Shown one piece after another: positions 45,493 to 58,700 of a stretch of 64,000 nucleotides of DNA. Every line of letters begins with the position of its first letter. Positions within the stretch are counted from its first letter, which is position 1. A program made the translations under genes and the position numbers. Below the pieces are notes generated by a model. It saw only the letters and a program-made list of their open reading frames with translations, was not told the DNA's origin and ran no database searches. This DNA is from Siniperca chuatsi (taxonomy: Eukaryota; Chordata; Actinopteri; Centrarchiformes; Sinipercidae). The stretch covers positions 7,746,862 through 7,810,861 of the forward strand of contig NC_058048.1 in assembly GCF_020085105.1 (NCBI RefSeq), read 5' to 3'.

Positions 45493-47432
45493 CCACAGTT
45501 TTGTTTTTTTACTGTAGACTGTACTGTAGCAAGACTTTGCTTCAATTGTAATTCTAAGCAGTTATTTATTTGTAATTTGTAACATGACTCGATCTGAAAC
45601 TGTATCGCTGTAAATCACACTAATAATGTTGTGCTGTAAGTGATTCTGCTCTATTTACAAACCAACGAGATGACACATAATGGTTTAATACACTTTCTGT
45701 TTATTGATTGACAGGTAGCATAGAAGAAGATACAGCAGGCACAAAATACAGCACTCTGATTGGCCAGTAATATTACAAATGGTGTTTTTGTTATAATTTT
45801 TCCCCCTGTTGTTTAAAATGTCCTCAATGCCCTTATGTCACCCCACCCCCCACAGACATTTCCTACATCTTTCTTGCTGGTTTGTAAGATACATTTTGTG
45901 GAAACATTTTGCACTTCTATAGAAAAAGAAAACTACAGTACATTAATTTTTCATTTATTCTCAAGTGAACAAACGTCTCATCTTTGGAATAGACAGCAAT
46001 GAGCTCATCAGTGTTGACTGATCATGTGTGTTATTACTACGTGTTTACACAAGGTGACCGGCTTGTGACCGACTTTGCCAGTGTTCAAATACTTAAATGT
46101 ATTGTAAATCTTGGCTGTGTAGAAAAAGAGAGATTATATCTGCTATATGAGTACTATATGATGCATTTTGATTACATATTTAAATACATGAAATAATTAA
46201 TCATTTGGCTAATTATTGCATTCACATGTGCTGTAGTCTATATTGTGTTATTGCAGTAAGTGGGCCTCCAATGGTAACCCTGTTAATCTTGCACGTGTGC
46301 ATTTCTACCCAGTGTCCTCTTGGGGGCGGTGTTGCTTCATATTTCCTATGACCTTGGCCTACAGACCATATCTGATATTTACACAAATGACATGACAGCC
46401 ATGAAAACTGATGTAACACTACTGAGCATTTATCAACAAAATGGCTTTAGTGTCTCCCTCTTCCCTCGACTCCTCCTTGGCTTGTTTAGATAAGAGTGCA
46501 AAGCTGGCTGAGAACCTGAAGTGACACTTTTAGACCTTGTAAGCTCTAAGGACATCACGTCCTGTGGCCACACGCTAACCACGCTCAAGACAAACTTTAA
46601 CATCTGACACATGTGTTGGCGTGCAGAATTTCAGCGCTAATCAATTTCCTCTGTGTTTTGTTCGTGTCACCCTGGTTCGTCACAAACAGTCTGGTTTTAA
46701 CAGTGCATGAGCCAAATGAAACACAACCCTTGTTTCTACTTTATCATAAATAATGACTTACTCCTGTATAGAAATATCAGTAATGCATATTGTTAACAGT
46801 CAGAACAGCAGGTTACACATAGTTATCAGTTATTGCACAAAATATATATTGAAATACACATATTACTTATAGTAGGGAATCTGTTTTTCCCACCAAGAAC
46901 ACACCATCAAGGATGATACCTTCAAAGAAAAGAAGCACTGCTTGCCAATATTCATGACTCAGATTTCAAAGATGATGGTGTTTGTGTGCTTGGCAATCTG
47001 CAGTCAAAATTAACATTTGAATAAAAGTGCTGAATGCTTTGCATCCATGGCCGTTTACAACTAAGGTGAAATCACCTGTCTACCTTACAAACAGCATTTA
47101 CAGGTACTGAGACAGGGACTCGAGTGGAGATGGACACAAAGATCTTTCAGATTCTCTAGAAAAATCCGTCTCTTTTTTTCCTCAACAATCAGGCGCGTTC
47201 GAATGAGCATTGAGAAAATGGTGACAGCCTTTTCCAGGCAATCTAAAAGCAGAAATGAACCAACCGTATGTACAGTTTCTACTAATGTTCATTTACAGAT
47301 TCACATCTGAAGACATTTCTCTGAGTGCTGTGGGGATTTGAAGGCTGTTAAATGGAAAGTGTGAGCTGAATGTGTGACTGTGAATGCAACAAAGGGTTTT
47401 GTCAGTCTGCTGTGTGCGTGTGCTTGTGTGTC
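45493..47432. other. Intergenic or shared 3' UTR space between itpk1 and chga
   Basis: The two genes converge here. No exon is recognisable. A minus-strand AATAAA (TTTATT at 45954) is the nearest clear signal for chga, which would imply a 3' UTR of about 1.5 kb. A degenerate CTCF-like sequence CCTCTTGGGGGCGG lies at 46316-46329. Confidence 0.4.
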
Positions 47433-50400
47433 TTATCCTCTGCGAAGCACACTCAGCTCTGCAGCGACTTTGCGCAACTCTGCTTCAATCTCCAGCAGCT
47501 CCTGTAGGAGAAAAAAAACGAGAATATATGACACAAGAATACAGAACACATGGCAATGCTTTAGATTACAGCTCGCACATAACAGTGAAAATATTTTGTA
47601 CATATGGGGTACCAATGAAACTCACTGGGTGCCGGCTGGTAGGTAGAGGGAGGGACATGGAAATAAATGACACTGTAAGTACATTTTTAACTACCTGGTA
47701 CATATGAACCGAAAGGGTAAAATCTATAATAGCTGTAGAAATCTTTTCAACAATAACAGTGGACAATTTAAGAGTGTTGAATTCTGGGTATGAGGATGCT
47801 AACTTTGTTGTTGCTAGTGAGCCTAGGCTAATGAAACTCTGTAGTGGATGTACATTTCGGAGTAATTATTATTATTACTATTATTATCATTCAGCTTTGT
47901 CCGTAGGATTCCAACTTCAGTACAGAGCCAGCGATCTTCAAGCAAACAAATGCGGTTTATTCTACTTAGTATTTACATTTTGACATTTGTTTTAACATTG
48001 AGATGGACACATTTTGTTTTCTGTTTGATAGTATTTATTGTGGTTACAGAGTGTACTGCGTAAATATAACGGGGTCAGTGATGCTACATATTACAGCACG
48101 CCCACCCAATATTTACATAGTATTTACCGTGAAAGAAGGGTTAACAACTGATTGCTTTACGCTACAGCTTGCACACGCTGTAACAACACTGTAATAATTT
48201 ATTTTATGGCCCGTATACCTCGAACTTACACTGCAATAAGGGAGCTTGACTGACAGGAGATGTTCGAGACACTAATAAATTGTCTTGTCTCGTCTTTTTT
48301 TCCTGTGCTTACATATTTGTCCTGGTATGTGTCCACAGTAAGTATTTCATTAGTACCACATCTATACTAAATAATTACACTGTAATTTGTAGGCTTTGTT
48401 ATAAAGCACACGCACAGACAAACAGTCACATATGATTTGCACCAACTTACCTCCCCTTCATCTTCTTCGGCGTCACCCTCCTCGTCATCTTCCTCCTCCT
48501 GCCCCTCCTCATCCTCTCTGACGTATTCATCCTCATCCTCATCGTCCTCCTCTTCCTCATCCTTGTACCTCTCCCGCTCAAACTGCTGTGTGGCTTCATC
48601 ACTCGCTTTCTCCATCACTCTCTTCTGCTGCGGCTCCTTCACCTCCGCTGCCTCCTCCCTCTTCTTGACTTCATTCTCTGTTTTGACACCACGCTCCTTT
48701 TCTTCTTCGCCCTCCTTCTTCTCGCTCTCCTCCTCCACTGTCCTGTCGTCCAAGCCGTCCTCTTTACTCCCGCCCTGCGTCTCCTGCTCCTGCACCCGTT
48801 TCATCTTCCTCTCGAGTTCTTCCAGCTCCTCCTGCTTCTCCCTCCTCTCCCTCTCCTGCTCTGGCTTGCTCTTGCTGTCCTCCTCTTTGAGCAGCTCCTT
48901 TAGCTCCTTCTCCACCTTCTCCTTCTCCACCATCAGCTCCACCTCATTTTTCCTCCTCTCCTCCATCCTCTGCCTCACCAAGTCCTCCTCTGTTTCTCCC
49001 TCCCTCTCTTTGTCCCCCTTTTCCTTCTTTTCCTCCACCTGTTCCATCTGCTCTGTACCAGGGCCTTTGTGGATCTCCCTCTCTTTCACCGCCTCGTAGC
49101 GTTTCTTCTTCAGTTCTTTCAGCAGTTCTTTGAGCTCGTCATCATTCTTCTCCTCCTTCCCTTTCTTGGTGATCTCTTCAGCTAGCAGCTCTTCAAGCTC
49201 CTTGGCTCTCTCCTCTTCATTGTCCCTCCCTCTGTCTTCGATCCGTGGCTCCTCCATTATCTTATCCTTGGTGTCATCTCCTTCTGTCTCGTCTTCTTTC
49301 TTTTCCTCTGTCTTTTTTGTAATGTTGAGCAGGTCTCTCTCGTCCTTCGCCTCCTCATCCCTCTGTTCGAAGTTGCTCTCATCATCAGTCCCGTTGTATT
49401 CATATCGCTCCCTCTCGTCATCTTGCTCCCTTTCTCTCTCTGCAACAGTCAGATTGCAATAGTCAGTGCCATGAAGTGAAGACATTCCGTCTCTCTCTAA
49501 AGCAGACTTGTTATGTTTTCCAGCAGTGGATAGCGTGTTACAAATACACCAAGGTGTGTCAATGTGAATGTGTGCGTACCATCACCAGCCAGCTTCTGCA
49601 GCTCCCTGAGCAGACCCTGATGTCTTTGCACTTCATCAAGTTCCTCTGCAAATGTAATGAGGCACAACACGTCAAAAAAATAGCACACCAAAAACAAAGT
49701 ACAGATTACCAACAGAGTATCTACAAATGTAACTCTGTAGATGCAGACTTCTTCAGAAGTCTTTACACAACGAGAGGAATGTGTCAAAACACCCATCACA
49801 GATTAGAATGACGGTATAGTTCAGCAAATAAGGCAAAAAAGAAAAGCATCTTGTGATAGATTAACTACAGTAGTTCAATATGTAACGTTAAACTGAAAGT
49901 TAAATCAATCAAACGATTAGACTATAAAATGTCAGAAAATAGTGAAAAATGCCCATCACAGTTCACCTCCACATGTGTTGCTTTGTCCTACTAACAGTTC
50001 CAAACCCCAAAGTTACGTTGATATAAAACAGAGGAAAGTAGAAAATCTTGTGAACGTTTGGCCTTTTTTGCGTAAAAATATGTTATTAGATTAATTGATC
50101 AGAGTTGCTGATGATTCATTTCCTGTTGGTCGACTAAGCCAATAATTCTTTCAGCTCTAAACACTACATAATATTATTTGAATAGTGATGAACAGATAAT
50201 TAGAGATGTCACCTGCTAGCTGTGGGCCGCACTCATGTTGAGACCCGTCTTCGTTCAGAGTCTCCTGAATAATACATTCAACCTAGAGGCACAATACAAA
50301 AAAAACACACATAATTACTGGTTGAGTTATTTATATATATATATATATTTTGCTAAATGATAGAGGAGATAAAAAGGACTTGTTTCTGACCTTTGCATCA

Positions 50401-52843
50401 TTAAGCGGTGAGGTTACTGGCCGGCTTCCCACTGAGGCACAAAACAAGGAGGGAGAGAGATGGAATGTGAGGGAGAATGGGAACACAAATCAATATATTT
50501 AGCATTTCTGCAACAGCAAAAACTGCACCAGACTATACAGAGCAGCACAGATGAACTGGTTTGTTTACTTAACAATGGTTAGTCCAGCATGGCTGTGGGT
50601 GGAGCGGTTCCCTCATTAAGGTAAGCACAGTTACCTTGGTAAAGCGAAACAGCAAAGAAGCTTAACCCCATCTCCCTCTCTCACAGGATGCAGATATTCC
50701 CAAAGGCTTTAGCTCACAGGTAGCGACCCACCAGGGCTAAATCAGTCACCAATCCCCACCTGCCAGTAGGTCATTAAAGGCACACTAAGCAGCGCCATCT
50801 GTGCTTTTTCTCACAGAGATACATTGAATCTAACAAGGACCGAAGTGTCAGTATAGATCACAATCCATGTTCAGCCTGCAGCCCACAACCTTTTCTTTTA
50901 TTGTTATGTATTGGGTGCAAGGACTGGCTGAGGCACAAGATATGATGCTGTTCAATTACTGCACCTTAATTTAGTCACGGATCTAAATGTCAGCCCATAA
51001 TATTTTGGTCAGTTTAGAAAGATTTTTTTCTGTTTTCTGTCAAACTGCCACCATCAAACCAAATTAAGTAAATCTAACTTAAATAAAACATTACTATTTA
51101 CAAAACAAAAAGGCTAAATGGAATGAGCAATTTTAAATGTATGCAATTCATGATCATACATTCAATATATTTCAAAGCTGATGGTTTTACTAGCGTCTAA
51201 ATAATGAAAACAATCAGCCATTCACTTCAAGCCTTTTGGTTTGATGAGGTTATTTCTTCTTGTTGTCAACTAAACACATTTGGTGTTGCTTTAGTTGACT
51301 TGCTAGACATTTTCTTGAGACTTTTTGTCGATAAAGTCAACTTACAGTAACCCAGCCTCACGTTTGGACCCCATATTGCCTCAAACTATTATTATTAAAC
51401 TCCTCCACAGTAGATGTGATACAGATTGAAACACAACACTGCAAACTCCGGCGCATTTGCTCCCTTAACTTTCATGACACATGTAGAAGCTGTAAGTTGT
51501 ATCTAAACTCTGTGGTCTGTGTCAGCACAAAGCCAGATCAGTACAGATCAGGATCAATGGGACTAATTGATACCTTGGCCACTGATGAACCCCCTACAGA
51601 CACGTGAGCTGCCTACAGTTTGTCCCTGTAATGCTCTGCATGTCCATGTGATGGTGTGTGTGTGTGTGTGTCCTTTCCACACTGTCCACAATACTGTCCA
51701 ATAATTAAGCTGTGATCTGGCTCTGGTTTTATTGGCTTGTCCTGCTGCCCATGAGCGCATGGTCAACCAAACTCCATGTTAGAAATTCAGACATCAGAAG
51801 CATCTGTCCAAGTCAAGGGGCTGCAGTTTGTTAATGGACAAAATTATTTGAAAAATTCAGCTCCAAAATGTTGCCTTGACTAAAAACTAGAGCCACTTCT
51901 GAGTCAGGAGTATATGCACCTATAGGGCGGAGAGATGCGCAGTAATGATATTACTCCTCCTCTTGGCATTTCATTGACATTGAGCTGCAGTTAATGGTAC
52001 AGTAAGATTGTTATGATATGTATCTTTTTCAAATGTAGACTAGATATGGCTGTACCTCGTTAGTGGGGTTTGACAATTACTGCCTTCACTCACTGCGACA
52101 GCTCCATTGAAGTTAAACCCGCAGACAGTTTGTAGTCTGCTCTATGTAGGTTATCGCCTGTGTTAGTGCGTAACACCACTGCAAACTAATATTTACCCTA
52201 TTTCTATACGCACGTCTCTGTGGGGGGCACACTCCCCTCTAATCCCCACACCCTACAGTAGCCTACACTTATTTGAACTCATTAACGCGTTTTCACAGCA
52301 GCTGGCGCAGCTCGCCATGCAGCACGCGCACATGTGCGCTGTTCCACTCACCTGTGCGCGCGCGCGCGCTTTAATTCGCATTTGTGGTTTTCAAGAGGTA
52401 TGTCTGGGGTCAGAAAATATTCAGATATGCTTCTGTGTAAAATCTCAATCCCAACCAGTAACAGCATCGTCAGTCCAGCAGACAGAAACAGAAAGGTGGG
52501 CGCAAAACAAATTATGTAACAACGCTTTTGTTTGGCATATAGCATTCACCTTCGGTTTGCTCCGTAAAGTATTATTATAACGAATTTAGTTTCGCCTGTT
52601 TATACCACAAGGCTGGTTTCATGCCGGTAAAAAGAAAAACAAGGGCTTCAGCTGAGGCAGCAGTGTGTGAAAGACGAGGCTTGTCTCCGGCTTAGCCTGC
52701 TTAGAGCTGTAACTCGCATTTTGTGCCGTCAATTCATACTGACCGCCCGATATAACACACACACTGCCGCTGTTTAATGAGTGCGATGAATGCTTACCTC
52801 CGACGGCAGCCCAAAGAAAAACTGCGGTTATCAGAATTCCCAT
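47433..52843 (-). CDS. chga: Chromogranin A, secretory granule acidic prohormone
   Basis: The exons in transcript order are 52843-52798, 50431-50391, 50282-50213, 49645-49580, 49439-48451 and 47501-47433, 1281 bases or 426 aa, with all phases closing. There is a hydrophobic signal peptide (MGILITAVFLWAAVG), then PVTSPLN, then the granin disulphide loop with Cys32 and Cys47. This is followed by RHQGLLRELQKLAGDG, equivalent to human RHQNLLKELQDLALQG. A single 989-base exon (about residues 75-404) is extremely Glu/Lys/Arg-rich with dibasic sites. The last exon encodes IEAELRKVAAELSVLRRG, matching the human C-terminus IEAELEKVAHQLQALRRG. The protein is sorted to dense-core granules of neuroendocrine cells and is a source of peptides. 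The loop is about six residues shorter than human. No WE-14- or pancreastatin-like segment is recognisable. A poly-Ser frame antisense to the acidic exon is an artefact. Confidence 0.93.
49905..50160 (-). repeat. Dispersed teleost repeat, copy 2 (chga intron 3)
   Basis: On the minus strand it shows the same ordered phrases as the copy at 620-835: GAGCTGAAAG, a TCGACCAACAGGAAA-like block, TTTGGGGTTTGGAAC and TGATGGGCATTTTTCAC. The copies are well diverged. It sits wholly within the intron between chga exons 3 and 4. Confidence 0.55.
50432..52797 (-). other. chga intron 1
   Basis: This is a 2.4-kb intron with no recognisable gene. It holds a short GT run near 51655-51671 and an alternating CG run near 52357-52369. 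The short frames across it lack any recognisable homology. Confidence 0.6.
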
Positions 52844-53486
52844 AGGATCCGAACAGTGAGGTTCCTGCAGGAGATAACCTTGAAATAACGGGCTGGATCT
52901 TCTTCACACACCCGCCGCGCGAGGTGGAGCCGAGCACCGTGTGTGTGTGTGTCAGGTGACTAAGACCAGATCAAAGCCCAAACGCTGTTAAGGTGCCAGA
53001 TATATCAGGTGGTCGTCCTGTACTTAGTATGTTAACAAAATGTGTGAGGATCCGCAACGTTTAATCTGTGTATCTCAGGTATATTAATCTCATTTGGAGG
53101 GCTTGAGGGGCACAAAAGTAGCTACAGAGAACAATTTAACACATTAAACTTCTCTAATTCCACTCCATTCAAATCCCACTGAATATGCCCAGTGAGAATA
53201 CTATTATAACAGCTTTCATTTTATTTGCAAACACCACCCAGAGGTGCTGGTTAATTACTTTTGCATCAATTATTGATCCTCTGTGACAGCTGGTACTGTA
53301 ACACATTATGTCACCTCTGGGAGGATTTTTCTTTTGCTGTGCTCCATCTACAGGCCTCTTCCTCAAGGTCACATTGTCATTCAGTGTGTTTGTGTGCTAA
53401 TGTATGTATGTATAATGTATATAACAGGACTGGACATGAAAAAAACCAGACCACTAAGCAATACACGAGACAGAAATAATTATTTC

Positions 53487-53492
53487 TTTATT
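53487..53492 (-). terminator. sars2 polyadenylation signal
   Basis: TTTATT on the plus strand reads AATAAA on the transcript strand, about 315 bases past the sars2 stop and before any other gene. Confidence 0.45.
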
Positions 53493-53805
53493 ATGGTCCT
53501 CCTCATGAGCTGATCGCACACATTCAGGCTTACATTCACACTTTCATGGCATTTGACAAAATAAGACATAAATATATTTACAGTGACACTAAACTGCAAG
53601 GTTAAGGTCTGTTCCATCTCCTCAAAACAAACTCAACTCAAAAAGTCAGACTTTATTTCATTGAATTTGAAGAACAATGGAGATTATTAACGACTTGTAA
53701 ACAGACATCCAACACAATGACTTGGTGGTGTTGAATGTGAACTGGCTCCCACCTCAGGCGTTTGTGGACGATGGCTGACTTTACAGCACTACATTTGTAT
53801 TTGTG

Positions 53806-55636
53806 TCATCTGGTCTTGGGAGCAGGCCTGGGTGGTCGACTGTGCTGGTTGGGTCCGATGTATTTCAGTGGAGCGTACTTTGGCTTCTCGATCACTTCTA
53901 GACCGAAATAAGGCTGCAGGGCTCGGGGGACACGCACTGTTCCCTCCTGGGGAGGTAGAGCGAAAGGACGGAAGAGAGAAAGCGACAAAAGAAATTTTTT
54001 ATTAATGTTAATTCAAGTGTATTTTAAAGTCTTGAAATAAAAATGTTGAAAAAACCTTTCCAGCAATCGGGCTGCAGTAAATCCATAGCAAAATTAAGAG
54101 TCTTTTAAAATTCTTTATAATATCTGACATCTAGTTGATCTTTGGAGTTCATTAAGGCCCATTTTTATGGAAGATTTAAAATGTCTAAATAAAAACAAAT
54201 TAAACAAAGAAATAAAGTAAAATACAATACACATTGTTATATGTATTTCCTTTTTATGTATGCATTTATTGTATCATATTTAAATGAAAAAAATTGTTAA
54301 ATGATTAAAAAAAAACTGTTTTTCATTGTGACATGAATTTTCCTTACAATATTAAAGAGGAAGAAGAGGTGTTTTGCACTTCAGCGTGGTTCAAGAGAAA
54401 AATAAAACATATTTATGCTCCTTGCAATATTCTAATGGGCATTCTACAACCAAGATAGACGTCTCATACAGATGAAGACATTTGGGAATTATTGGGCTGT
54501 TACTATACAGATTAAGTTTCAGAATGACCGAGGTCGCTTTCAGTCACGATGATGACTATGATATTTGCTGCACAATTTCTCTGCCTCAGGAAAATGTAAA
54601 ACTGTTTAGCAATATAGAGGAAAATGCAGCATTAATTTTAAATCATTTCAGCATTTCTAATGAAATGCATCACAATTTGTATAAAACTGTTTTGACTGGC
54701 AACAATCACAAGGGGGAGCCACTTCAACACCACACACTGCACACAGGTGCATGCAGAGAAATACACATTTAACATAGTGGACAAGCTAACATTTTGTTGG
54801 AAGAGACAAAAAGGGCGGATGAAACTACACAGCTATTTTTCAAAAGAAGGTTCACATTTTTACATATTTTCATCAAAACTTTGTCATTAAAAGCAAGAAT
54901 TTGGGTCTGTTTTAGTAGCAGACATGCTTTTATGGTGTCTGATGATGTTCATCTTTTTTTCAGTCATTGTCATCTGGGTATATGCATAGATACATAACTA
55001 CAAGCCCAACATAAGATTTTTATTTGACCTCTTACTTGTACAGAGCAACATTCGCAGTTGTCAGACATTGTAGGGACACGAGACAAAGAATAACGTGATA
55101 ATTGTGATGCCTATTATGGTTCATATAACAACCTGTTCATAATTGTGTTTCTCATTACAGCCTTTTCAAGACAATCATTGTTTTACAGGACATTTTAATC
55201 TATTTAGTCCTTTTCCAGGACAATTCAATGACTGAAAACCTGCATTAAAGAATTCCAGGTTTTTGGGAACCCTCATGTGTGAGGTGCGCCCTCATGTTGG
55301 TGTCTTACTTTGGTCTGGTGAGTCTCCAGGATAGCGATGATGGTTCGGGGGATGGCACATGCTGTAGCATTCACCTAAAGAAATAAAATAAAGAAAACAC
55401 ATCATGGATGTGGTATACTGCTGCAGGCTAAATCCGCAGGAATGTACTGAAGTGCTGCCTCATCTGCAGTCTTACTGTGTGGGCGAACTGTAGGCTGCCA
55501 TCCTCTCTCTCATACAGGATGTTGAGGCGTCTGCTTTGGTAGTCTGTACAGTTGGACCCACTGGAAATCTTATATTTTATATATATATATATATATATAG
55601 ATATATATATAGATATAGATATAGATAGATATAGAT

Positions 55637-55713
<77 letters not shown>

Positions 55714-58700
55714 GAGAAGAACTGCAATCAGAATCAGCAGCAAAATACAGCTAACTGGCTCTGTGGAGCTCAAAGGGTAGAACAAACAATTCAATCTGTC
55801 ATCTTTTTCCCACATTAGACTTGTTTAACGTTCATAGCACCTGCAGTGCCATCATCATCATTACCATCGTCTTTTTTATTAAACAATGTTATAGGCCCTC
55901 TTTCAAGTGTTTCAAAGCAGTACTATTTTTTTCCCTCAACTGCTTGTGCAACATTTTGTAGCCAAACATTTACCTCCTTATTGCTAGATTTTACTCAAAC
56001 ACCGCTCTGGCCATGCATGCTACTCATTCTGCTCGCTATTATTAATGTAGGAGATAATTCATTAAGTACAGGACTTAAAAATTGGACTTTTCAACAAAGG
56101 ACGGCAATTGTTTGGCTAGAAAACCTTAAGGTTGTTAAACATAAGCTATATAGAGAAATTTAAGGACATTTTTTGTCTGTTTTTCTTTCTTCAAATGTTG
56201 ACAGAGTTTAACTTCAAAGGTTTAGAGGAATGATGAGATGGGACTGTGAGGACTAGCTTGCATGTTTGGGATCCCTACAGATGTTAACAGTTTTGAAGGG
56301 AAGGGAGTCACTAATGACTCTTCAGACTGAAGGCATGTTTGTGTCTGACCCTACAGCATATATTATCACAAATGAACATCATTACATAAGTCATAGTCAG
56401 CCGATATCTCAGCTGACAGCCAGTCTTTTCCTACGCATCAGACTTATACGAAATAAGGTAAGTAGGTAAAGGTGACGTAATGGGACTGACCTCTCCATAG
56501 CTGTTCCTCCCAGGCATCCATGCTTCAATGTCATACTTCCTGTGTGCTGGAGGACCCAGTTCCTGTGTCGGCATGTCCAGCACTCTGAGCAAAAACACAC
56601 ACAAATACAACTTAGAGCTAAAAATCGAGCCATAACTCATCCAAATATTCTAAATATTATGTCAAATTGAATGGATGTATAATTGTGACTGTGCGAGAGA
56701 ATTGTTAAATGTGTGTGTATGTATGTGTGTGCATGTACCAACCTGTAGTGTAGTTCCAGTGCAGAGAACATCTCTTTCTGCAAAGAGACAAACTCCTCCA
56801 GCAGCTGAGCGCTCTCTTCTCCTGTCTCACCTGCTGTCACTCCAAACATCTCTACCTGTACAGATGCACACACACAGTTAATTACAAAGCTCATTAGCAT
56901 AATTATAGAGCCAGTATAATCTTAAAAAAATATTTGCAATCACTTGTTATAAGCCAACAAAGAGTTGCAATACACATATGCAATTTAAATGCCATGTACA
57001 CGTCATTTGAAATAGTGGACTTATGGACAGTGTGTTTTCTGTATACATATTGATCCAAGCAACTCCTGTGTGCCTAACATAATGCTGTTGTCCTTGTAAC
57101 CTTGTTGAAGTGATGTACTCTGTAGAGCCCCCATGTCTCTCTGCCTGTGTCTGTCTCTGCTCTGTAGCAGGTGCTGCTGCACACTGTCCTGCAGCGGGAG
57201 ATGACAGATCATGTCAGCTTTAATTACTCCAATAAAGCACAATCACTACTAACTAGGAGTGAGGGGTGCGTCTAACCTGACAGGCAGGTCCTTCCAGTTT
57301 ACTGCGTGATCCATGAAATAGCCTGGTGAAGAGAGACACACAACTAATTACCCATGTAAAATGGATGCTTTCACTTCTCATTTCTGATCCATTTAAGTGT
57401 CTCAAAGTCTCTTATTAGCTTCAAATATTGATGCATTGCACATTTTCAGTATAGCAAGGGTTGTTTGAAAATTGAAGAAACATTTGATGTGAATAGTTGG
57501 ATTCAAGATTTATGACAAATTATATAAATGTAGAATTTAGGTTCACCTGGAAAAACCCAGAAACAAAATGCATTCATTACAATTCTGCAGGAGTCAAGTA
57601 TGAAATCTCATTACAGAACAGTAATTCACTAATCAGTCAAATCTGTGAGGATTTTGGTGAAACTGACAGCAACTGTGGGCTTAAAACAGCATAAGAACCA
57701 ATAAATAACTATATGGCCACATGTTGCTTAGAATGCCATAACAACACACTAGGGCAGATTACAACCAACCATGATAGCTAATCTTGCTAGTAAGAAACAG
57801 GACTATTGATGTGTTGACTGATAGCGAGATACACCAATTAGTTCAAGCACAAGCTTTGCGTGAGTATGGTGTCTTCTTTTGTGGTACGCCACTACGCTTA
57901 GCACAATGAATGCCGCCTCCACCCGACCGAGTGTAATTAAACACAGAAAAGTATGAGCCTGAACCTGTATCAATGGATGACAATTTTTTTCGGGGGGGGG
58001 TCAAACTTCCCTCTTTTGTACATTGGGGGGACATGTCCCCCAGTCCCCCGTTTCAATTACGTGCATGTCTGAACCCCAATAATACAAAGTTTGCTGATAA
58101 AAATCTGTGAACTTAAACAGGTGCAACAAAGCCAATAGGAGGATCAGAGAGATGTCAGTCAAGCTCAGTCTGTACAGAAAAGCTCTAAATAGGAAAAAAA
58201 GTAAAAACACCTGTGTGTGTGTGTGTGTGTGTCTGTACCAAGGGTGTGTAGCACCTGCACTTTTCACTGGTAATGATAAACAACTTATTGGTCTTTTACA
58301 GTTACAGGGAAATAAAAACCTCATTGCGATTGCAACACATTAAGACAGCCCATCAACATTAGTGAAGAATGAAGTTTCACCTGCCACCCCGACCTCTCCA
58401 GTCCCAGCCAGGTTGAGGTCTGGGAAACAGGCCGGGTCCAGTGAATAGACCTGAGAGCGATGGGCGTTGGGCTGCATCCCACAACCCTCCTGGAGGTGGA
58501 CAAAACAGAAAGACCAAGAGAAGAGAGGAGAGGTCAGGGAGAGTGGGACATTGTGTGGCTTAAAGATGCTCTGGTCTTTAAAAGGTGCAATGTGTAAGAA
58601 CTGGGACTTCTCTCCACCTGTCGAATTCATACTCTGAAAAAGTAAGGGGCAGCACCACATATCAGGTCATAACTGCTGCTAACTGCTGTTAGCTAGTTAG

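Noticed and set aside
48437-49462. Long plus-strand Ser-rich open frames
   Set aside because: They are the exact antisense of the acidic GAG/GAA-rich chga exon, so serine codons arise from the complement. They have no independent signal.
50790-50806. CTCF-like GCGCCATCTGTGC in chga intron 1
   Set aside because: Only the AGATGGCGC half fits. The other half of the consensus is absent.
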